The translations under genes were made by a program, and so were the position numbers. From NCBI RefSeq assembly GCF_000004075.3, contig NC_026655.2, positions 18,585,489 to 18,649,488 on the forward strand: a stretch of DNA of 64,000 nt. Direction: 5' to 3'. The notes under the pieces were generated by a model. The model was not told where the DNA came from and did not search any database. It saw nothing but the letters and a program-made list of their open reading frames with translations. Shown one piece after another: positions 60,817 through 64,000 of the stretch (within the stretch, counting starts at the first letter, position 1; each line of letters opens with the position of its first letter). This stretch comes from Cucumis sativus (taxonomy: Eukaryota > Streptophyta > Magnoliopsida > Cucurbitales > Cucurbitaceae).

Positions 60817-60823
60817 TATAAAT
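60817..60823 (+). promoter_or_regulatory. TATA box of the AAA ATPase gene
   Basis: TATAAAT, 74 bases before the ATG at 60891, in a CT-rich promoter. Confidence 0.7.
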
Positions 60824-60890
60824 TTCTTTACCCTTTTCTTTTCTTACTCAACCACCCTTTCTTCTTTCTTCTTCTTCTTCTCACTCAACT

Positions 60891-62483
60891 ATGAAGGAAT
60901 ACTGGTCTTCTCTGGCTTCCCTTCTTGGCGTTTTAGCCTTCTGTCAAACTCTTCTTCAAGCAATTTTCCCGCCAGAGCTCCGTTTCGCCGCCGTCAAACT
61001 CTTTAACCAACTCTTCCGTTGCTTCTCCTCCTACGTCTACTTCGACATCACTGAAATCGACGGCGTCAACACCAACGAACTCTACAACGCCGTACAACTC
61101 TACTTAAGCTCTTCTGTTTCTATCTCCGGTAATCGCTTGAGTCTCACGCGCGCTCTCAATTCCAGCGCTATCACTTTCGGTCTCTCCAACAATGACTGCA
61201 TCCTCGACTCCTTTAATGGCGTCACTGTCCAATGGGAACACATCGTCACTCAGAGACAAGCTCAAGGTTATCTGTGGCGTCCTCTGCCGGAGGAGAAACG
61301 GGGTTTTACTCTACGAATCAAGAAGAAAGATAAGCCCTTGATTTTGGATTCCTATCTTGATTTCGTTATGGATAAAGCTGAAGAAATCCGTCGTAAGAAT
61401 CAAGAACGGCTTCTATACACGAATTCGCGAGGTGGGTCGTTGGATTCGAGGGGGCATCCATGGGAGTCGGTGCCATTTAAACATCCTAGCACATTTGATA
61501 CATTGGCCATGGACCCACTTAAGAAGCAACAGATTATGGAAGATCTTCGAGATTTCGCCAACGGCCAAAGATTCTACCAACAGACAGGACGAGCATGGAA
61601 AAGGGGTTACCTACTATACGGCCCTCCAGGAACAGGTAAATCGAGTATGATCGCTGCAATGGCCAATTTTCTTGGTTACGACATTTACGATCTTGAACTT
61701 ACTGAAGTTCATAACAATTCTGAACTCCGGAAACTCCTTATGAAAACAACTTCTAAATCGATAATCGTCATCGAAGACATTGATTGCTCCATCAATCTCA
61801 CTGATCGGAAGAAGAAGAGTCCTGTTTCCGGGATGAGAAGTTACTACGATTTGCCGGATTTCCGATGCGGCGGAGGCAACGGTGGTGGATATGGTTCAAT
61901 TTCCGGCGATGACGGAGGTGGTAATTCGATTACTCTCTCTGGGTTACTCAATTTCACCGATGGGTTATGGTCTTGCTGTGGTAGTGAGAGGATTTTCGTA
62001 TTCACAACGAATCACATTGAGAAACTTGACTCTGCATTGCTTCGAAGTGGGAGAATGGATATGCATATATTCATGAGTTACTGTTCCTTCTCTGCATTGA
62101 AAATACTTCTGAAAAATTACTTAAATTACGAAGAAGACGACCTAGACTCCATTGTTTTGAACGAAATCAAAGACGTGATCGACAAGGCGAAGATGACGCC
62201 GGCGGATGTGAGTGAGCTTCTTATAAAGAATCGTCGATGTAAAAACAGAGCAGTGACCGAGCTGTTAGAGACATTGAAATCAAAAGCAGAAAAAAATGAG
62301 AAAAATAGTGGAGAATTAAGGAAAAAAGAAATGGGTTTAGAGGAAGAAGAAGAACAAGAGAAGAGAACTTTGGATAGTCCCAAAGAAGGGTCTGAATTTG
62401 AGGAAGAAGAAGAAGATTGCAGGAAAGAAACAGAAGAAGAAGAAGATGATGATCATGAAAAAAACAACAATTTCATTCAGTAA
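60891..62483 (+). CDS. BCS1-like AAA-type ATPase with N-terminal membrane anchor
   Basis: Single-exon gene for 530 residues, the usual size and structure of the plant AAA-ATPase family related to mitochondrial BCS1 (AATP1/ASD group). A hydrophobic N-terminal segment (about residues 8-27) anchors it. The BCS1-type middle domain follows, then the AAA core: Walker A GPPGTGKS (244-251), Walker B IIVIEDID (291-298) and SGRMDMHI with the arginines. A Gly-rich insertion (about 332-347) separates the Walker B region from SGLLNFTDGLWS, as is typical. The tail from about residue 455 is very acidic (long Glu/Asp runs). The family acts in mitochondrial or ER membranes as an unfoldase. The substrate is unknown. 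Confidence 0.95.
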   Translation: MKEYWSSLASLLGVLAFCQTLLQAIFPPELRFAAVKLFNQLFRCFSSYVYFDITEIDGVNTNELYNAVQLYLSSSVSISGNRLSLTRALNSSAITFGLSNNDCILDSFNGVTVQWEHIVTQRQAQGYLWRPLPEEKRGFTLRIKKKDKPLILDSYLDFVMDKAEEIRRKNQERLLYTNSRGGSLDSRGHPWESVPFKHPSTFDTLAMDPLKKQQIMEDLRDFANGQRFYQQTGRAWKRGYLLYGPPGTGKSSMIAAMANFLGYDIYDLELTEVHNNSELRKLLMKTTSKSIIVIEDIDCSINLTDRKKKSPVSGMRSYYDLPDFRCGGGNGGGYGSISGDDGGGNSITLSGLLNFTDGLWSCCGSERIFVFTTNHIEKLDSALLRSGRMDMHIFMSYCSFSALKILLKNYLNYEEDDLDSIVLNEIKDVIDKAKMTPADVSELLIKNRRCKNRAVTELLETLKSKAEKNEKNSGELRKKEMGLEEEEEQEKRTLDSPKEGSEFEEEEEDCRKETEEEEDDDHEKNNNFIQ

Positions 62484-64000
62484 TAAAAATTGGTAAAATT
62501 CACTTTCTATTTTCCTCCCTTTTTTCTTCCTTTTTGTGACTGAAAAGAAGTGAAAAGTTCAAAAGAAAAAAGGATTTTTTCTTTTCTTTTACTGTGGAGA
62601 GAAAAATCAAGATCTATGAAATCAATTTGGATCCAATCCTAATTAACATGCTTACAAGATCTATTAAATAATGAAATTTATATTACGTCATCATTTATAT
62701 ATGAATATATATAATGCAATTTTGATAAATGGATATTGCTCAATGAGTTGGTTTTTGGTGTTAAATTTGTTTGCTAGTTTATGTAATTTGCCACTAAAGA
62801 CTCTAGAGGAAAGGCATTGGAAGTTTGTGATTTAACACATGGATCCCAATGCAAATATGAGAAGTGGGGGGTCTCAATAATTAATACTCTTTTGTAATTT
62901 GTGCCCATATGATTGAGAATAAATGTTGAATTTTTTTTAAAACAAACAAATTTTTATTACAAATAACTACATAATCAGTGAGTGAGTTGGTTATTATAAT
63001 TTGAAGAAATTTGTATCTACAATTTGCTCCTTTAATTATTGGGTTAATGCATAATGATTGAGAGAGAAATAAAATAATATCTAATCCAATCTATTGAGAT
63101 TGATGGGTAAATTGATTATTAGAATACGGACTTGAGAAGAAAAAAAAAAGAAAAGAAAAGAAAATTCTTGTTTTGATTTTCTTATGTTTAGTGTTTTTAA
63201 AAGCTATCAAATCATATAAGTAATTGGTGGTTTTTATTTTGAGCCAAAAAAGGGGAGAATAAAGGGTGGTGGATGCCCAAGTACTTTAATTCAATTAATA
63301 TTGGGAAATAAATATTAATGCTATGATTTGAAAATTGGTCATTCCTTTTGGTTATTTTTTCATGATTTGAGAATTTGTGGAGTGTTTTTGTTTCCACGTC
63401 CCTCAAGTGTTCTTGTCGATTTGTTGTTGGTTCTTCACTTCTTTTCCTTTTTCTTTCTTATAATGATCTTATTTTATATAATATACTAATAAGATATAGA
63501 TTGGGACAAAAACATTCTTAGGACCCGTAAACGTCTTGTTACACTATATACTATTTTGTAATCTTTAATTAATTGCAATCAACATATGATATGACTATAG
63601 TGCACCTTTAAATGTTATAAACCATTGAATCATTTTTTGATGTTAAACTTTCATAAAAGTAGCAATTTAGTACTAAAATGTTAAGGTATAGGAATAGTGT
63701 ATGATATGCTTAATACTTTGAATGAATAAAAGTAAAGTGGGTTAAAAATTGAAAAGAGAAAGTGAGTCATAATATTATAGAATGAGTCACTTATTTTAGT
63801 TTATGAAAGAAAAGTAAAGCGAAGGTTTTACATAATAAAAGGTAGAGAGTGATGTAAACATGAAAAGGCTATGTGGATGGATAAGATAGGTGAGGGGAGG
63901 GGTAATAAGGTAAATAAAGAAAAGAAGGAATTAAATAGATAAATAAAATTGGGGGTTGAAATTGAAAAGAAGAAAGTGGAGATTTTGATATTGATATTGA
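62484..64000. other. 3' region of the AAA ATPase gene and spacer
   Basis: 3' untranslated region and AT-rich spacer. The last ~150 bases become purine-rich on the + strand (AAGGTAAATAAAGAAAAG). No gene was seen. Confidence 0.5.

Overview
This is an AT-rich, gene-sparse stretch of a flowering-plant nuclear genome. Genes have GT-AG introns and TATA boxes, and the products (xyloglucan endotransglucosylases, nicotianamine synthase, 4-coumarate:CoA ligase, type-B response-regulator-like factors, a DUF761 protein) are land-plant families. It looks like a eudicot. A cucurbit is my guess from general sequence feel only; nothing here proves it.

Layout. 1-9.2 kb: a tandem array of three XTH cell-wall genes on the + strand (the first only as its last exon), then a convergent, single-exon nicotianamine synthase on the - strand. 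9.2-23.6 kb: a gene-poor block with one small C2H2/EAR zinc-finger repressor (- strand, 14.8-15.3 kb), one isolated exon-like piece (19.5 kb) and a perfect 30-bp palindrome (21.2 kb). 23.6-27.2 kb: a complete five-exon 4CL gene (- strand). 29.8-39.7 kb: two paralogous six-exon genes of type-B response-regulator design. Their receiver domains have Asn where the phospho-accepting Asp should be. Between them lie an old, broken Copia fossil, a two-exon piece of a TMF-type golgin gene, and a foldback MITE. 42.8 kb: a small DUF761 gene. 46.7-47.7 kb: a GT31 glycosyltransferase (- strand). 49.6-54.9 kb: a complete mitochondrial porin (VDAC) gene whose introns hold a 125-bp tandem duplication and a hAT-like MITE with an 8-bp target duplication. 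55.6-56.1 kb: a nearly perfect 207-bp tandem duplication. 60.9-62.5 kb: an intronless BCS1-like AAA ATPase gene.

The genes do not form a pathway. The local themes are tandem duplication followed by divergence (XTH array, pseudo-receiver pair) and remodelling of introns and spacers by small non-autonomous elements. The most unusual item is the pseudo-receiver/GARP pair. Both copies lack the phospho-acceptor and keep intact six-exon reading frames of 425 and 426 codons, so they look like expressed regulators uncoupled from phosphorelay rather than decayed genes.
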